64,000 nt of DNA from UMGS1590 sp036303105 (GTDB lineage: Bacteria; Bacillota; Peptococcia; Peptococcales; Peptococcaceae): assembly GCA_036303105.1 (NCBI GenBank), contig JAXJBF010000063.1:11576-75575 (forward strand). The letters run 5' to 3'. The translations under genes and the position numbers were made by a program. Of the stretch, positions 32,458-41,084 are shown piece by piece. How positions within the stretch are numbered: position 1 is the stretch's first letter; each line of letters starts with the position of its first letter. The notes under the pieces were generated by a model, which was given only the letters and a program-made list of their open reading frames with translations, had not been told where the DNA came from and ran no database searches.

Positions 32458-33212
32458 TGGAAATTAAAGTTTTTTCATTATTCCCGGATATGTTTCAAGG
32501 CCCTTTAACGACAAGTTTAATTGGTAAGGCTATCGAAAAAGGCGTTTTGAAAGTTGATATCATAAATTTTCGTGAATATGCAGCTAATAAATTCAAACAT
32601 GTAGATGATACGCCATATGGTGGAGGAGTTGGCATGCTTCTTCAACCTCAACCAATCGTAGATGCATTGCGTGATAACATTTCTGTTGGACGAGATGTTC
32701 CGATAGTGTTAGTTTCACCTCAAGGTAAGGTGTTTTCTCAAACGGATGCTAATCGTCTGGCACAATATGATCAAATAGCTTTTATTTGCGGTCATTATGA
32801 AGGTTTTGATGAGCGCATTCGCGATTATGTGACTGATGAATATTCAATAGGTGATTACGTGTTGACTGGCGGGGAATTACCCGCAATGGTCATGATCGAT
32901 GCTATAGCACGCTTACAACCAGGTGTCATTAAGGAACAGGCATCATTTGAAGATGACTCTTTTTATAATGGACTATTGGAATATCCGCAATATACGAAAC
33001 CTCGTATATTTGAGGGAAAAGAAGTGCCGGAAGTACTTCTTAGTGGACATCATGAACGCATTGCGAAGTGGCAAAAAAAAGAGGCACTACGTAGAACTTT
33101 GCAACGACGTCCAGATTTGTTTTTATCGTATGTTGTGTCCCCGGAGGAAGAAAAATTTCTTGAGGAAATTTTTAGTGAGGAACCAGAGCTTCGTAAAAAC
33201 TATGTAAAGTAA
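32457..33212 (+). CDS. trmD: tRNA (guanine-N1)-methyltransferase TrmD
   Basis: A 251-residue SPOUT methyltransferase making m1G37 in tRNA. Knot motifs are clear: DDTPYGGGVGMLLQPQP, FICGHYEGFDERI, SIGDYVLTGGELPAMVMIDA, and the C-terminal PQYTKPRIFEGKEVPEVLLSGHH region, which is quoted here only in part. The length is normal. It overlaps rimM by one base and is followed by a strong terminator. rplS, which often follows trmD, is instead found 8 kb downstream beside tRNA genes. Confidence 0.95.
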   Translation: MEIKVFSLFPDMFQGPLTTSLIGKAIEKGVLKVDIINFREYAANKFKHVDDTPYGGGVGMLLQPQPIVDALRDNISVGRDVPIVLVSPQGKVFSQTDANRLAQYDQIAFICGHYEGFDERIRDYVTDEYSIGDYVLTGGELPAMVMIDAIARLQPGVIKEQASFEDDSFYNGLLEYPQYTKPRIFEGKEVPEVLLSGHHERIAKWQKKEALRRTLQRRPDLFLSYVVSPEEEKFLEEIFSEEPELRKNYVK

Positions 33213-33249
33213 AGAAAATGTCTGTGGGAAACCCGCAGACATTTTCTTT
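33211..33249 (+). terminator. Strong intrinsic terminator after trmD
   Basis: 18-bp arms (AAAGAAAATGTCTGTGGG / CCCGCAGACATTTTCTTT, one T-G pair) around a 3-base loop, with a T-rich tail. Confidence 0.88.
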
Positions 33250-33283
33250 TTATAGAAAAATGTTGTGGCTTACTGTAAAGTCC

Positions 33284-33313
33284 TTGTCAAGAATGCTTTG
33301 CGTTTGGTATACT
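33284..33313 (+). promoter_or_regulatory. Promoter of the cold-shock gene
   Basis: TTGTCA (33284-33289), 18 bases, TATACT (33308-33313). It predicts a leader of about 135 bases. Confidence 0.65.
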
Positions 33314-33351
33314 TACATACAAGTATCAGAGTAATCGACATTGGATTTTTC

Positions 33352-33407
33352 TTTCACATATTGTAAGGGCAAGTAACCTATTGTACATGTCGTTACAATA
33401 TGTGAAA
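33352..33407 (+). promoter_or_regulatory. Structured 5' leader of the cold-shock gene
   Basis: A perfect 15-bp inverted repeat (TTTCACATATTGTAA at 33352-33366, TTACAATATGTGAAA at 33393-33407) encloses 26 bases. There is no T-run after it, so it is not a terminator. Long structured leaders control many cspA-type mRNAs by temperature (known); that role here is inference. Confidence 0.55.
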
Positions 33408-33456
33408 TGTGATCTCCGTTTATTATTGATACTAATTTATTCTTTGGAGGTCAACA

Positions 33457-33654
33457 ATGACTGGTAACGTAAAATGGTTTAACAATGAAAAGGGCTATGG
33501 ATTTATCACTATTGAAGATGGGGAAGATGTTTTTGTACATTTCTCTGCAATCCAAGGTGATGGGTTCAAGACGCTTGAAGAAGGTCAAGCTGTTGAATTT
33601 GATGTTGTTTCAAGTGAACGTGGTGATCAGGCTGCTAATGTTGTCAAACTTTGA
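33457..33654 (+). CDS. Cold-shock protein, CspA family
   Basis: A 65-residue single cold-shock domain with both RNA-binding motifs: KWFNNEKGYGFITI (RNP1) and DVFVHFSAI (RNP2). It binds single-stranded RNA and prevents secondary structure. ATG 33457 follows CTTTGGAGGT. It is monocistronic, with its own promoter, long leader and terminator. Confidence 0.95.
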   Translation: MTGNVKWFNNEKGYGFITIEDGEDVFVHFSAIQGDGFKTLEEGQAVEFDVVSSERGDQAANVVKL

Positions 33655-33666
33655 GAATGTAGTAAT

Positions 33667-33694
33667 AAATACCGGACTTATGAGTCCGGTATTT
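33667..33694 (+). terminator. Intrinsic terminator of the cold-shock gene
   Basis: 12-bp stem AAATACCGGACT / AGTCCGGTATTT, loop TATG, then T-rich sequence. Confidence 0.88.
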
Positions 33695-33780
33695 TTATTG
33701 CTTTGTAACGATTTTCATAGTTCTTTATGGGATAATAAAAACGTCATAGATTGACAAATTTTGAATGAAAGGGAGAGAGC

Positions 33781-35430
33781 ATGACGAAATTATCAATTAA
33801 AAAGTTCATATCATTGATTATCATTGTTTCGGCGGTTTTATTTTCTGCTCAAGTTGTTATGGATACAGAGGCGGCAGATGCTGCGAATATATCAATTATC
33901 ATTGATGGACAAACAGTGCCTTCGGATGTATCCCCAACTTTGCTAAACGATCGTACGATGGTTCCAGTACGTGTTATTGGTGAATATCTTAACGCTACGG
34001 TTGTTTGGGATAATCCGACTCGAACCGCTACGATTACAAAAGGCTCGACAACATTAAAACTGACAGAAGGGCAGTACAGCTATACATTGAATGGGACTTC
34101 AAATAGTTTAGATGTTCCAATTACCATTATTGGTGATCGAACAATGGCGCCTTTACGTGTTATCAGTGAAGCATTGGGTGCTGGCGTGTTATGGACAAAT
34201 AACACGGTGTATGTATCATCTTCTGGAACAGTTTTAATCCAGGTTGATCAGGTTGATGGGAATGTCGTCAATTTACGTCAAGGACCGAGCACAGATTACC
34301 CTGTTGTAGGCACTGTTACAAGTGGTACTTATTTAGAGATTATTGGCGTATCAAGTAATGGATGGTATCAGATTAAGACAGCCAATGGTGAGGATGCTTA
34401 TATCACTAATGAGTACACTTCTTTGTATTCTGGCAACAATGCAGGTTCGCCTATAACACCAACACCTGATCCAGGGACATCAGACAATGAAGAAACGTCA
34501 TCTGGCGATACCAATGGTACATTGTCGGTAGTCAATCGCACTTCTGGTACAGGACAATCAAGCATTGCTTTTAATATTGGGAGTGGCACTGCTTCTGTCG
34601 TCAGCAATGATGGTAATCAGGTCGTTTTACAAATTGATGGTGCTCATATCGACGCAGGCACATGGATGCCAGCTGAAAATCTTTCGCCATTCAATGGGTT
34701 TAAAGTTGAAAACTATGGCAGTAATGCTGTACGCATGACGGCGAATGTGACCAATGAAGGGTACTTCAGATTAGATATTAATGGCAGTACATTTACTGTG
34801 ACTGCAGTAGCAAAGCATAAAAATGGCACATTGGGTCTGAGCGGGAAAACGATTGTCGTTTCTGCTGGACATGGGGTATATAGTACAGGTGGTGCTATTG
34901 ATCGTGGCGCTGTCAGTACAGTCGATCCAAGTTTTGATGAGGTTGATTTTAATACTTATGTGGCGCAGAAATTGCGCGACAAGCTTGAAGCTGCCGGTGC
35001 AACAGTCATTATGATTCGTGAAGATGAAAATCCGATTAATATGACGCTGTATCAGCGTTCTGTTATTGCAAATACAGCGAATGCGGATGCATTTATTGAA
35101 ATTCATGGTGATAGTGCTACTTCAACGGCAACTGGTATTGGTACTTGGATTTATACAGATAGTGCTCGTTTAACCTCTTCAGCGCAAGTAGATATGCGAA
35201 ATGAATTTGGATCTGTAATGAATGCGGCAATGGCGAGTGCAACAGGGCAACCTGCATATGTTAAATATGGTAACTTTTCTGTTTTGCGTGAAACAGAAAT
35301 TCCTTGCGTATTAATTGAATGTGGTTTCTTGAGCAATCCGCATGATGTGGCTTTGTTAAAGGATCCAGCTTATTGGGAAAAACTTGCGCAAGGAATGTAT
35401 AACGGACTATACAATTATTTTGCATATTGA
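33781..35430 (+). CDS. Secreted modular N-acetylmuramoyl-L-alanine amidase
   Basis: A 549-residue wall hydrolase. Signal peptide (~1-33). A paired stalk domain follows (~35-145; NDRTMVPVRVIGEYLNATVVWD and GDRTMAPLRVISEALGAGV in pieces), then an SH3b domain (~155-218; VNLRQGPSTDYPVVGTV, GWYQIKTANGEDAYI). Next is a Ser/Thr/Pro linker with acidic residues and an AMIN-like beta domain (~240-345). The C-terminal Amidase_3 domain (~353-549) has zinc and catalytic positions in VSAGHG, FDEVDFN, FIEIHGDS and LIECGFLSN. It cleaves the amide between MurNAc and the stem peptide (known for Amidase_3). ATG 33781 follows AAAGGGAGAG. It is flanked by terminators and so is monocistronic. Confidence 0.92.
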   Translation: MTKLSIKKFISLIIIVSAVLFSAQVVMDTEAADAANISIIIDGQTVPSDVSPTLLNDRTMVPVRVIGEYLNATVVWDNPTRTATITKGSTTLKLTEGQYSYTLNGTSNSLDVPITIIGDRTMAPLRVISEALGAGVLWTNNTVYVSSSGTVLIQVDQVDGNVVNLRQGPSTDYPVVGTVTSGTYLEIIGVSSNGWYQIKTANGEDAYITNEYTSLYSGNNAGSPITPTPDPGTSDNEETSSGDTNGTLSVVNRTSGTGQSSIAFNIGSGTASVVSNDGNQVVLQIDGAHIDAGTWMPAENLSPFNGFKVENYGSNAVRMTANVTNEGYFRLDINGSTFTVTAVAKHKNGTLGLSGKTIVVSAGHGVYSTGGAIDRGAVSTVDPSFDEVDFNTYVAQKLRDKLEAAGATVIMIREDENPINMTLYQRSVIANTANADAFIEIHGDSATSTATGIGTWIYTDSARLTSSAQVDMRNEFGSVMNAAMASATGQPAYVKYGNFSVLRETEIPCVLIECGFLSNPHDVALLKDPAYWEKLAQGMYNGLYNYFAY

Positions 35431-35435
35431 TTTTT

Positions 35436-35462
35436 AGAACATGGCAAATTTTGCCATGTTCT
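35436..35462 (+). terminator. Intrinsic terminator of the amidase gene
   Basis: 13-bp inverted repeat AGAACATGGCAAA / TTTGCCATGTTCT with a minimal loop, then T5. Confidence 0.85.
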
Positions 35463-35534
35463 TTTTATATTAGAAGATATCTTGCGTGTACGGAATGGCT
35501 TCATTAAAATAAATTGAGAAGGAGTGTGGATAGA

Positions 35535-36212
35535 ATGGAAAGAATTCTCATCATTGAGGATGACAATGATTTGCGTGAAGGCCTAACTTTTGCTTTTGAA
35601 ATGGAAGGATATATGGTTGAAAATGCAACATCTAAGTGCGAAGGGCTTCGTCTAGTAGAGAATAATGAGTGGTCGTTGATCATTTTGGATTGTAATCTGC
35701 CTGATGGCAACGGGTTCGAACTAGTACAAGAAATAAAAAGATATTCAAATGTCCCATTGTTTATGTTAACCGCTCGAAATACGGAAATGGACGAAGTGAA
35801 GGCGCTTGAGTTAGGCGTTAGAGATTTTATGTCAAAACCATTTTCTTTGGCGGTGCTAAAAGCACGCGTGCGCAGGATTCTTTCTACCACTCAACTTGAT
35901 GATCGCTTAACAAGTGGTGGTGTTATGATAGATAGGATGACAGGAGGCGTGAGTAAGAACGGAGTAGAAATTATGTTGACAAAGATTGAATATCGTCTTC
36001 TTGTTTATCTTATGGAAAATCGGGGTCAGGTGCTCACAAAGAACCAAATACTTAGATATGTTTGGGATCTGAAAGGCAGCTTTGTGGATGATAATACGCT
36101 TGCAGTAACAGTGCGCCGTCTTCGAGCAAAAATTGAGATGGATCCAAAACATCCAAAGTTGATTCATACGATTCATGGTATTGGCTATATTTGGAAGGAT
36201 GGAAATAAATGA
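35535..36212 (+). CDS. OmpR-family response regulator
   Basis: A 225-residue response regulator: receiver (E8/D9, D52 in IILDCNLPDG, T-containing MLTARN, K in FMSKPF) and winged helix (RRLRAKIE, IHTIHGIGYIW). The ATG at 35535 is 10 bases after AAGGAG; the open frame begins at 35514. The stop overlaps the kinase start (ATGA). It is followed by a kinase, ABC ATPase and FtsX-type permease, an arrangement common for envelope-stress or peptide-antibiotic modules. The likely target is the ABC operon. Confidence 0.92.
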   Translation: MERILIIEDDNDLREGLTFAFEMEGYMVENATSKCEGLRLVENNEWSLIILDCNLPDGNGFELVQEIKRYSNVPLFMLTARNTEMDEVKALELGVRDFMSKPFSLAVLKARVRRILSTTQLDDRLTSGGVMIDRMTGGVSKNGVEIMLTKIEYRLLVYLMENRGQVLTKNQILRYVWDLKGSFVDDNTLAVTVRRLRAKIEMDPKHPKLIHTIHGIGYIWKDGNK

Positions 36213-37138
36213 CGACACTGTTGCTTAGTATTGCAATGCTTGTGATGCTAGGTTTAATAGGTTATCTTTGGCGACGTAATCGGCAAATGTATCGCGCCAT
36301 AGATGTGATGCTGGATGAAGTTTTAGATGACGAGAGAATTACTGAGTTAGATATTTGTGAAGGAGAAATTTCGGCTTTAGCAGCGAAGGTCAAACGAGTG
36401 CAGGAGAAAGTTGAGTTCAGTGTTTCTGAAGCTGAGAAGGAAAAAGAAGCGGTGAAGCAGTTAATTTCAAATTTATCGCATCAAGTTAAAACGCCGCTCT
36501 CTGTACTCGTTATGTATCAAGAAATGTTGAATGATGAATCATTAGATGTAGAAACGCGTAAAATATTTGTGGCAAAGATGAAGAAACAAGTGGAAAAGCT
36601 TGAATGGATTCTTGGTGCATTGTTTAAAATGGTGGAGTTGGAGCAAAATGCAGTTGTATTTGATGCGAAGCCGTTGCCTTTGCGGCAGACTGTGATTGAT
36701 GCTGCAGGTGCGGTGATGGATAAAATAGCAGCAAAAGATCAGTCTTTAAATATTTTGCCTTTTGATGATGTATTGGTTTGGCACAATCGTAGGTGGACAA
36801 TAGAGGTTTTTATCAATTTGCTTGAAAATGCCATTAAATATACACCTCAAGGTGGAAAGATTACGATTTATGTTCAAATGATGGAACTGTATACAAAAAT
36901 ATCTGTTTCGGATACGGGGTGTGGTATTCGCGAAGACGAAAAAAATACTATTTTTCAGCGCTTTTATCGTGGGAAAGATGCTGAACATATAGAGGGATCA
37001 GGACTTGGATTGGCATTATCAAGGCTAATTTTATCGCGTGAAAAAGGATATATTACGGTTGAGTCAAAATATGGTGAGGGGAGCACTTTTTCGGTATTCT
37101 TACAAAATTGTCATAATAATGATGTGGATTTGTCCTAA
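36209..37138 (+). CDS. Sensor histidine kinase, single-helix type
   Basis: A 309-residue kinase with only one N-terminal membrane helix (~3-20) and almost no extracellular part. A coiled region leads to NLSHQVKTPLSVLV (H91), the N-box (NLLENAIKYTP), DTGCGI, and GSGLGLALSRLIL. Kinases without a sensor loop that sit beside FtsX-type ABC permeases usually take their signal from the transporter (known for BceS-like systems; inference here). It is translationally coupled to the regulator gene. Confidence 0.9.
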   Translation: MTTLLLSIAMLVMLGLIGYLWRRNRQMYRAIDVMLDEVLDDERITELDICEGEISALAAKVKRVQEKVEFSVSEAEKEKEAVKQLISNLSHQVKTPLSVLVMYQEMLNDESLDVETRKIFVAKMKKQVEKLEWILGALFKMVELEQNAVVFDAKPLPLRQTVIDAAGAVMDKIAAKDQSLNILPFDDVLVWHNRRWTIEVFINLLENAIKYTPQGGKITIYVQMMELYTKISVSDTGCGIREDEKNTIFQRFYRGKDAEHIEGSGLGLALSRLILSREKGYITVESKYGEGSTFSVFLQNCHNNDVDLS

Positions 37139-37194
37139 ATTTGTAAGATTCAACTGGTATGATTTTCTTAAAACAAATGAAAGGAGATTATTCC

Positions 37195-37878
37195 ATGAAC
37201 ATCTTAGAAGTTCAGCATGTTCACAAATTTTATGGTGACAAGGAAAACAAAATCCATGCTTTAAATGATATTTGTTTATCGGTACAGCAAGGCGAATTTG
37301 TTGCTATTGTGGGAACATCGGGTTCAGGCAAAAGTACGTTACTAAATCTTATTGGTGGATTGGATGTGCCTGATGATGGCTCAATAATGATACGTGATCA
37401 TAACATTGCAGAATTAAGCCGTAAAGCATTAACTATTTTTAGACGCCGGTATATTGGCTTTGTTTTTCAAAATTACAGTTTAATGCCAGTTTTAAATGTT
37501 TATGATAATGTTGCATTGCCGGTGACGTTTGATAGAGGGAAGCATGTGGATCATGATTATATACAGGCGTTACTGCGACAGCTAGGATTGTGGGAGAAAC
37601 GTAAACGCTTTCCGAATGAATTGTCCGGAGGTCAACAACAGCGTGTAGCGATTGCACGTGCACTGGCCAATAAGCCTGCGCTTATTTTGGCGGATGAGCC
37701 CACGGGAAACTTGGATTCTCGCACAACAGTAGATGTGATGGGGCTGCTCAAAGAGAGTAATCAACTCTATAAGCAAACAATGCTTATGGTTACCCATAAT
37801 GAAGCGCTTGCTCAAGCATGTGATCGAATTATTCATATAGAAGATGGGCGTATCGTTCATATGACAGGTGGTGAATGA
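37195..37878 (+). CDS. ABC transporter ATP-binding protein (LolD/MacB-type)
   Basis: A 227-residue ATPase: Walker A GTSGSGKST, Q-loop in FVFQNYSLMP, signature LSGGQQQRVA, Walker B LILADEPTGNLDS and H-loop VTHNEAL. It belongs to the LolD/MacB/BceA group, which pairs with FtsX-type permeases. ATG 37195 follows AAAGGAG; the open frame starts at 37159. It lies 56 bases after the kinase and 1 base before the permease. Confidence 0.93.
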   Translation: MNILEVQHVHKFYGDKENKIHALNDICLSVQQGEFVAIVGTSGSGKSTLLNLIGGLDVPDDGSIMIRDHNIAELSRKALTIFRRRYIGFVFQNYSLMPVLNVYDNVALPVTFDRGKHVDHDYIQALLRQLGLWEKRKRFPNELSGGQQQRVAIARALANKPALILADEPTGNLDSRTTVDVMGLLKESNQLYKQTMLMVTHNEALAQACDRIIHIEDGRIVHMTGGE

Positions 37879-37879
37879 T

Positions 37880-40561
37880 ATGACAACATGGAAAGTGGCA
37901 ATGGCTTATCTGAGCCATGAAAAGAAGCAAACTTTGGCATTGTTTGTAGGTATTCTTTTGGCTGCTTCTTTGCTTACTGGCATTGGTTCTTTATTTTCCA
38001 GTGGGTTGAATGCAGCGAAAGAAAATGCACGATTGGAGTATGGGGATTGGCATTATAGCACACGATGCGACTTGCCATGGTATGATGATTTTATAGGAGA
38101 CCCAACGGGGGAAGGCTTCAATCTTCAATCACATGGCGTGGAAATCGTACGAAAAGCTATTGAAGAACCGTTTGCATTGCAATATGTGAGTGCTGATTCG
38201 GGCTATATGAAAATGATGGGCCGTTCGCTGTTGGAAGGAAAGATGCCGGAATTCAATTATGAAGTTGCGATGGATAAGCAAACATTGCGAAATTTGGGCG
38301 TTTCAGCAGAATTAGGCAACTCAGTCACGTTAGATGGTGAAACATTCACGCTCTGTGGCATTGTTGCAGAAATGCCGGAAAAACTGAGCGAACAGATGGG
38401 TGATTTCATGCAAGTGTTTGTTGGACCAAATTTAGACTATGGAATGAACGGTCGTTTTATCTATCTAAAATTTGATGAGTCGAAGTCTGTAGCCGATCAG
38501 ATGGCTGCTTTTGCTGCTAAATATGGTATTGATGGCAGTACCGTTGAATTAAACAAGGGCCTTTCAAGTTATGTGGGGGCAGATGCAGCATCAATGACAC
38601 CAAAAGAAATTTTGGGAGCGCTTCAGGATCCGAGTCTTGGTATTCCATATGTTTGGGGCATGTTAAATGAAAATCAAGCGATGACTGAGAAGGCGGTGTT
38701 AGTTGCGTTAATCATCTTCGCAGGTTTTATTATTTATAGCATTTTTCAGGTTTCGGTACTGAAGCGCATGGAACAGTACAGTATCATGCAAACGCTGGGG
38801 CTGACGGATGGTGGTATTTGGCGCCTGTTGTTATGTGAATTGTTTCTTATTTTCGCTGTGGCCTATTCTATAGGATGTATCATGGGTAATATGGTGGCAG
38901 CGGTTCTTTATAGATACGTAGGACGAATTTTCGTAACTCGTCATCTCACATATCATGCTGGCATTGACACTTCACAGATTGCTGCCGAACAATCAGTTAG
39001 CAATATTCCTGATGCCGGTGCTTTTCAAGTAGATTGGTCTTTCATCATCGGTACGGCATTAGCATTATCTGTGATTTTATTCGTTATATGCTCACTATTG
39101 GTTCGTAAAATGAAACGGTTATCCTTGAGACAGATGATGGTTAATGATCAAGGAAAAAGCTGGCGTAATCGAAAAATAATGAGTTTGCATCATGGAAGTC
39201 TTACTGGTGTGCTCACAAAGCGATTCATGTTTGACCGAAAAAGCACATTTTTTGGCATTCTGCTTTCTCTTGCCATTGGTGGTATTATTTTTTTGAGCGC
39301 AGCTTATGTGATTGACAACACTCGTACGAACAATTTATTGACTTTTGCAGCGGATGATGGATTGGGCTCGGATATTCAGTTGATAGAAGAAACAGGAACT
39401 CTTTCTGAAACGATTCCGGATGATATTGTAGAGAGATTGCGAGCGTTAGATGGCGTTGCAGAGGTACTGCCAGTACGTTATCAATTGGGAGAGATCTCAT
39501 TACCTAATGGCATGTTTCACATGCCAGCGTATTATCCAGAAACGGCCAATGAGGAAGGCTTTGAACAAGATCCAGAGATTATGGAGCGTTATAATGGCAT
39601 TATTGTTCAAACAGGAGAAGATGATTATCGGTTGAAAGTAAATATCTATGGTTATGATGATGCCATGCTTACAGCGCTTAATGATTATCTTATTGATGGG
39701 ACCATTGATCCTGATAAAATGAGAAAAGATAATGGTGTTATCGTGAAGACACTCAGTGATGGTCAAGGCAATACCGATGGTGTCGATTTTCTGGTGGGCG
39801 ATGATCTCACCATAAAAACACCGAATGATCCGGAAGCAGAAGGAGAAGTCTTGAGATTTTTGGATGACAATAATCAGTATCAGGAATCAACTTTTACAAT
39901 GGCAGCCATTGTAAGCCGACCGCTGGGTAAGGTTGAGACGACCATTGGTGATAATGGTGAATCGGTGGTTGATATTATTATGACCAATGAACAAATGGAA
40001 AAATATTTTGGCGTCAGCGGTTATCAAACTGTAAGTCTTTCCTTAACAGACGATGCAGAACCTTTAGCAGTATCGGATGCCATAAGGGCGTTAACAGCAG
40101 GTATATCTGGTTGTTTAGTCCAAGATTATTCGGCACAGATTGCAGCACAGAACTTGTATTTGACGCAGCAAATGTTGTTTTTCTATGGCATTGCTTTTGT
40201 ATTGTTAGCAATTAGTTTACTTCATATCATGAATAGCATGCATTATTTGGTTGTGGAACGTCGCTATGAGTTTGCTGTTCTACGTGCCATGGGTATCACT
40301 GATACTGGCTTTTTACGAATGATGGCAAAAGAAGGGTTAAGATACGGCCTCTTTGCAAGTTTTGCTATGCTACTTGTTTTTATACTTGTACAAAAAGTGT
40401 TGTATTATTTTTTAGTACATGTTTATTTATATCTTCATCCAACAGCGATGATATCGGGAAAATATTTAGTGATAATGATTTGCCTTAATGTTTTTGTATG
40501 TATGTTTGCAATGCTGTTATCGGGTAAACAAGTGTTGCGGCGTGCAATACTTGAGCAATAG
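37880..40561 (+). CDS. FtsX-family ABC permease with large extracellular domains
   Basis: An 893-residue permease with the dual-FtsX layout: helix at ~20-45, a ~220-residue extracellular domain, three helices (~272-300, ~318-350, ~390-415), then a second half with a helix near ~460-485, another extracellular domain of ~260 residues and three C-terminal helices. It lacks a peptidase or ATPase domain. Such permeases drive mechanotransmission, lipoprotein or peptide extrusion rather than ordinary import (known for MacB/LolCDE types). It is longer than typical BceB (about 650), so a peptide-antibiotic detoxification role is possible but not shown. The ATG at 37880 follows AGGTGGTGA. Confidence 0.85.
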   Translation: MTTWKVAMAYLSHEKKQTLALFVGILLAASLLTGIGSLFSSGLNAAKENARLEYGDWHYSTRCDLPWYDDFIGDPTGEGFNLQSHGVEIVRKAIEEPFALQYVSADSGYMKMMGRSLLEGKMPEFNYEVAMDKQTLRNLGVSAELGNSVTLDGETFTLCGIVAEMPEKLSEQMGDFMQVFVGPNLDYGMNGRFIYLKFDESKSVADQMAAFAAKYGIDGSTVELNKGLSSYVGADAASMTPKEILGALQDPSLGIPYVWGMLNENQAMTEKAVLVALIIFAGFIIYSIFQVSVLKRMEQYSIMQTLGLTDGGIWRLLLCELFLIFAVAYSIGCIMGNMVAAVLYRYVGRIFVTRHLTYHAGIDTSQIAAEQSVSNIPDAGAFQVDWSFIIGTALALSVILFVICSLLVRKMKRLSLRQMMVNDQGKSWRNRKIMSLHHGSLTGVLTKRFMFDRKSTFFGILLSLAIGGIIFLSAAYVIDNTRTNNLLTFAADDGLGSDIQLIEETGTLSETIPDDIVERLRALDGVAEVLPVRYQLGEISLPNGMFHMPAYYPETANEEGFEQDPEIMERYNGIIVQTGEDDYRLKVNIYGYDDAMLTALNDYLIDGTIDPDKMRKDNGVIVKTLSDGQGNTDGVDFLVGDDLTIKTPNDPEAEGEVLRFLDDNNQYQESTFTMAAIVSRPLGKVETTIGDNGESVVDIIMTNEQMEKYFGVSGYQTVSLSLTDDAEPLAVSDAIRALTAGISGCLVQDYSAQIAAQNLYLTQQMLFFYGIAFVLLAISLLHIMNSMHYLVVERRYEFAVLRAMGITDTGFLRMMAKEGLRYGLFASFAMLLVFILVQKVLYYFLVHVYLYLHPTAMISGKYLVIMICLNVFVCMFAMLLSGKQVLRRAILEQ

Positions 40562-40645
40562 GCTAGGCAGCGACGAAGAACCACTGTGTTTTTAAGTTAA
40601 CTTATAAAAAAGATGAAAAAATCGTTAATTTTTTTGTAATATGGC

Positions 40646-40675
40646 TTGACATAAGAGGAGTTCTTATCGTATAAT
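40646..40675 (+). promoter_or_regulatory. Promoter of the tRNA cluster
   Basis: TTGACA (40646-40651), 18 bases, TATAAT (40670-40675), 40 bases before tRNA-Glu. Confidence 0.8.
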
Positions 40676-40715
40676 ACGTTTCGTTGACACGGCAAAAGAC
40701 GAGTCAACGAAAGAT

Positions 40716-40789
40716 GGCCAGGTGGAGAAGCGGCTTAACTCATCAGCCTTTCACGCTGACATTCACGGGTTCGAATCCCGTACTGGTCA
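40716..40789 (+). tRNA. tRNA-Glu (UUC)
   Basis: 74 bases. Anticodon loop CTTTCAC gives UUC. Acceptor arms GGCCAGG / ACTGGTC (last pair G-A, second pair G-U), D-arm with GGCTTAACTCA, T-arm CGGGTTCGAATCCCG. No encoded CCA. Confidence 0.92.
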
Positions 40790-40816
40790 TCACAATTATA
40801 TATCATTGTGAACTTT

Positions 40817-40889
40817 GGACAATTAGCTCAGTTGGGAGAGCGTCTGCCTTACAAGCAGAGGGTCGGCGGTTCGAGCCCGTCATCATCCA
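40817..40889 (+). tRNA. tRNA-Val (UAC), acceptor stem with two mismatches
   Basis: 73 bases. Anticodon loop CTTACAA gives UAC; the anticodon stem TCTGC/GCAGA, D-arm and T-arm (GGCGGTTCGAGCCCGTC) are normal. The acceptor arms GGACAAT and ATCATCC leave positions 4-69 (C-A) and 5-68 (A-C) unpaired. No encoded CCA. Confidence 0.88.
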
Positions 40890-40891
40890 TT

Positions 40892-40965
40892 GGCGCAGTA
40901 GCTCAGGTGGTTAGAGCGCCAGCCTGTCACGCTGGAGGTCGTGGGTTCGAGACCCATCTGCGTCG
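40892..40965 (+). tRNA. tRNA-Asp (GUC)
   Basis: 74 bases. Anticodon loop CTGTCAC gives GUC. Acceptor GGCGCAG / CTGCGTC pairs fully, with discriminator G; T-arm GTGGGTTCGAGACCCAT. It starts 2 bases after tRNA-Val. No encoded CCA. Confidence 0.93.
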
Positions 40966-40967
40966 TA

Positions 40968-40993
40968 GACATTGCTTGTGCAATGTCTTTTTT
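40968..40993 (+). terminator. Terminator of the tRNA cluster
   Basis: 8-bp stem GACATTGC / GCAATGTC, loop 4, then TTTTTT. Confidence 0.85.
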
Positions 40994-41015
40994 AATGGCT
41001 TTTGCCAGAAGAAAT

Positions 41016-41067
41016 ACATCAGGATGGTCCGATGTCTGCGCTTGCAGTTATGAACATCTGCACAGAT
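41016..41067 (+). promoter_or_regulatory. Candidate switch-like leader of rplS
   Basis: GATGT (41031-41035) can pair with ACATC upstream (41016-41020, with inner GGA/TCC) or with ACATC downstream (41054-41058, with inner CTGC-GCTT-GCAG). A third small helix ATCT/AGAT (41056-41067) competes with the second and lies next to the ribosome site. The mutually exclusive helices resemble an autoregulatory L19 leader; whether it matches the known family cannot be decided here. Confidence 0.4.
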
Positions 41068-41084
41068 GAAAGGAGAAAAGCAAA

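Noticed and set aside
40684..41053. Two open frames across the tRNA cluster
   Set aside because: They read through tRNA-Glu, -Val and -Asp (products contain GGRRFEPV/GGRGFETH-type tRNA translations), so they are not genes.
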